NCBI GenBank assembly: GCA_943326975.2
Contig: CALPVI020000058.1
Location: forward strand, 1-8,401
Reading direction: 5' to 3'
Length of the DNA stretch: 8,401 nt
Origin: Actinomyces viscosus
GTDB lineage: Bacteria > Bacteroidota > Bacteroidia > Flavobacteriales_D > Crocinitomicaceae
Both the position numbers and the translations under genes were made by a program. Positions 7,874-8,401 of this stretch are shown here, in pieces (within the stretch, counting starts at the first letter, position 1; every line of letters begins with the position of its first letter). The notes under the pieces were generated by a model. The model made no database searches. It was not told the DNA's origin and worked only from the letters and a program-made list of their open reading frames with translations.

Positions 7874-8401
7874 TTATTTATATTTTTTTCCCCACAATTG
7901 GATAATGTGTTGTTCAATTTCTTGTTCTTTTTTACTGCTACCAGCTTTGAAAAAATTGAGATTACTTATTTCTTGTGGTAAAAACTCTTGTTCAACAAAA
8001 TTTCCAGGGTATTCGTGTGAATATTTATACCCTTTACCATAGCCTAAATCTTTCATTAATTTAGTTGGAGCATTTCTTAAAGGCAATGGTATAGGTAAAT
8101 TTCCCGAGCGTTTCACCTCTTCTTGCGCCTTATTAATTGCCATATAAGAAGCATTTCCTTTTGGTGAGGTGGCTAAATAAATGGCGCATTGTGAAAGTAT
8201 AATTCTAGATTCTGGCCAACCTATTACTTCGACAGCTTGAAAACAATTATTAGCCATTAAAAGCGCATTTGGGTTCGCTAATCCAATGTCTTCTGAAGCT
8301 AAAATAATTAATCTTCGAGCAATAAATTTGGGTTCTTCACCACCTTCAATCATTCTTGCTAACCAATATACAGCTGCATTTGGATCACTTCCCCTTATTG
8401 A
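7874..8401 (-). CDS. rarA: Replication-associated recombination protein A, C-terminal part (5' end beyond window)
   Basis: RarA/MgsA is a cytoplasmic AAA+ ATPase of the clamp-loader clade that acts at stalled replication forks with RecA and single-strand binding protein. Only the last 175 residues are present. The frame is open to the window edge and begins SIRGSDPNAAVYWLARMIEG, the classic RarA segment, so the Met codon at 8353 is internal and not the start. Further landmarks are PKFIARRLIILASEDIGLANPNAL, the YLATSPKGNASYMAINKA segment, PLPLRNAPTKLMKDLGYGKGYKYSH and EYPGNFVEQEFLP, which form the C-terminal helical and tetramerisation region. The ATPase Walker motifs lie outside the window. 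The family is about 420-450 residues long, so about 60% is missing. The stop is 9 bases from the next gene, so the two may share a transcript. Confidence 0.95.
   Translation of the reverse strand, partial: SIRGSDPNAAVYWLARMIEGGEEPKFIARRLIILASEDIGLANPNALLMANNCFQAVEVIGWPESRIILSQCAIYLATSPKGNASYMAINKAQEEVKRSGNLPIPLPLRNAPTKLMKDLGYGKGYKYSHEYPGNFVEQEFLPQEISNLNFFKAGSSKKEQEIEQHIIQLWGKKYK

Noticed and set aside
7830..8042. Plus-strand open frame of 70 codons spanning the rarA/881-codon gene junction
   Set aside because: It is antisense to two supported genes. Its Lys-rich start is simply the A11 tract read on the other strand.
8351..8353. Met codon that could be taken as the start of the right-edge gene
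   Set aside because: The frame stays open to the window edge, and the 16 upstream codons encode the conserved RarA segment SIRGSDPNAAVYWLAR. The Met is therefore internal.

Overview
The window is a compact, AT-rich stretch (roughly 30% GC by eye). Every supported gene lies on the minus strand, so transcription runs from high to low coordinates. Protein style points to a member of the Bacteroidota, most likely a flavobacterium: Lys/Asn/Ile-rich proteins, no clear Shine-Dalgarno sequences, Sec signal peptides ending in FSQ or SAQ, a GH92 mannosidase, and an LpxL-type acyltransferase closing in WIWSHKRWK. The genus cannot be named from the sequence alone. No RNA gene, CRISPR array, insertion sequence or prophage signal was seen, and no gene-free stretch exceeds 81 bases.

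In order of transcription: (1) 8401-7874, the C-terminal part of the RarA/MgsA recombination ATPase, cut by the window edge. (2) 7864-5219, a large exported and membrane-anchored protein of 881 residues with no recognised name. It begins 9 bases after rarA, and its signal-peptide codons carry an 11-base homopolymer. (3) 5145-4222, a lipid A-type (LpxL/HtrB) acyltransferase. (4) 4209-3553, an HD-domain phosphohydrolase of the YpgQ/YedJ type. (5) 3547-2603, a ROK-family sugar kinase, probably a glucokinase or hexokinase. (6) 2521-1, a secreted GH92 alpha-mannosidase whose C-terminus, including the start of a chitobiase-C-like domain, runs out of the window.

Genes 3, 4 and 5 are separated by only 12 and 5 bases and look like one transcript. 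GH92 follows after 81 bases and could be on the same transcript or have its own promoter. GH92 would release mannose from glycans outside the cytoplasm, and the ROK kinase could phosphorylate hexoses once imported. That link is inferred from adjacency. The acyltransferase (outer membrane lipid) and HD protein (nucleotide clean-up) look like housekeeping functions.

The most interesting item is the 881-residue protein. Its periplasmic N-terminal half resembles a Bacteroidota zinc-metallopeptidase-like domain, but the zinc-binding HELGH position reads YGLGT, so the site appears dead. This half is joined through two membrane segments to a serine alpha/beta-hydrolase domain with an intact AHSMG nucleophile motif. 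I know of no described system with this combination.
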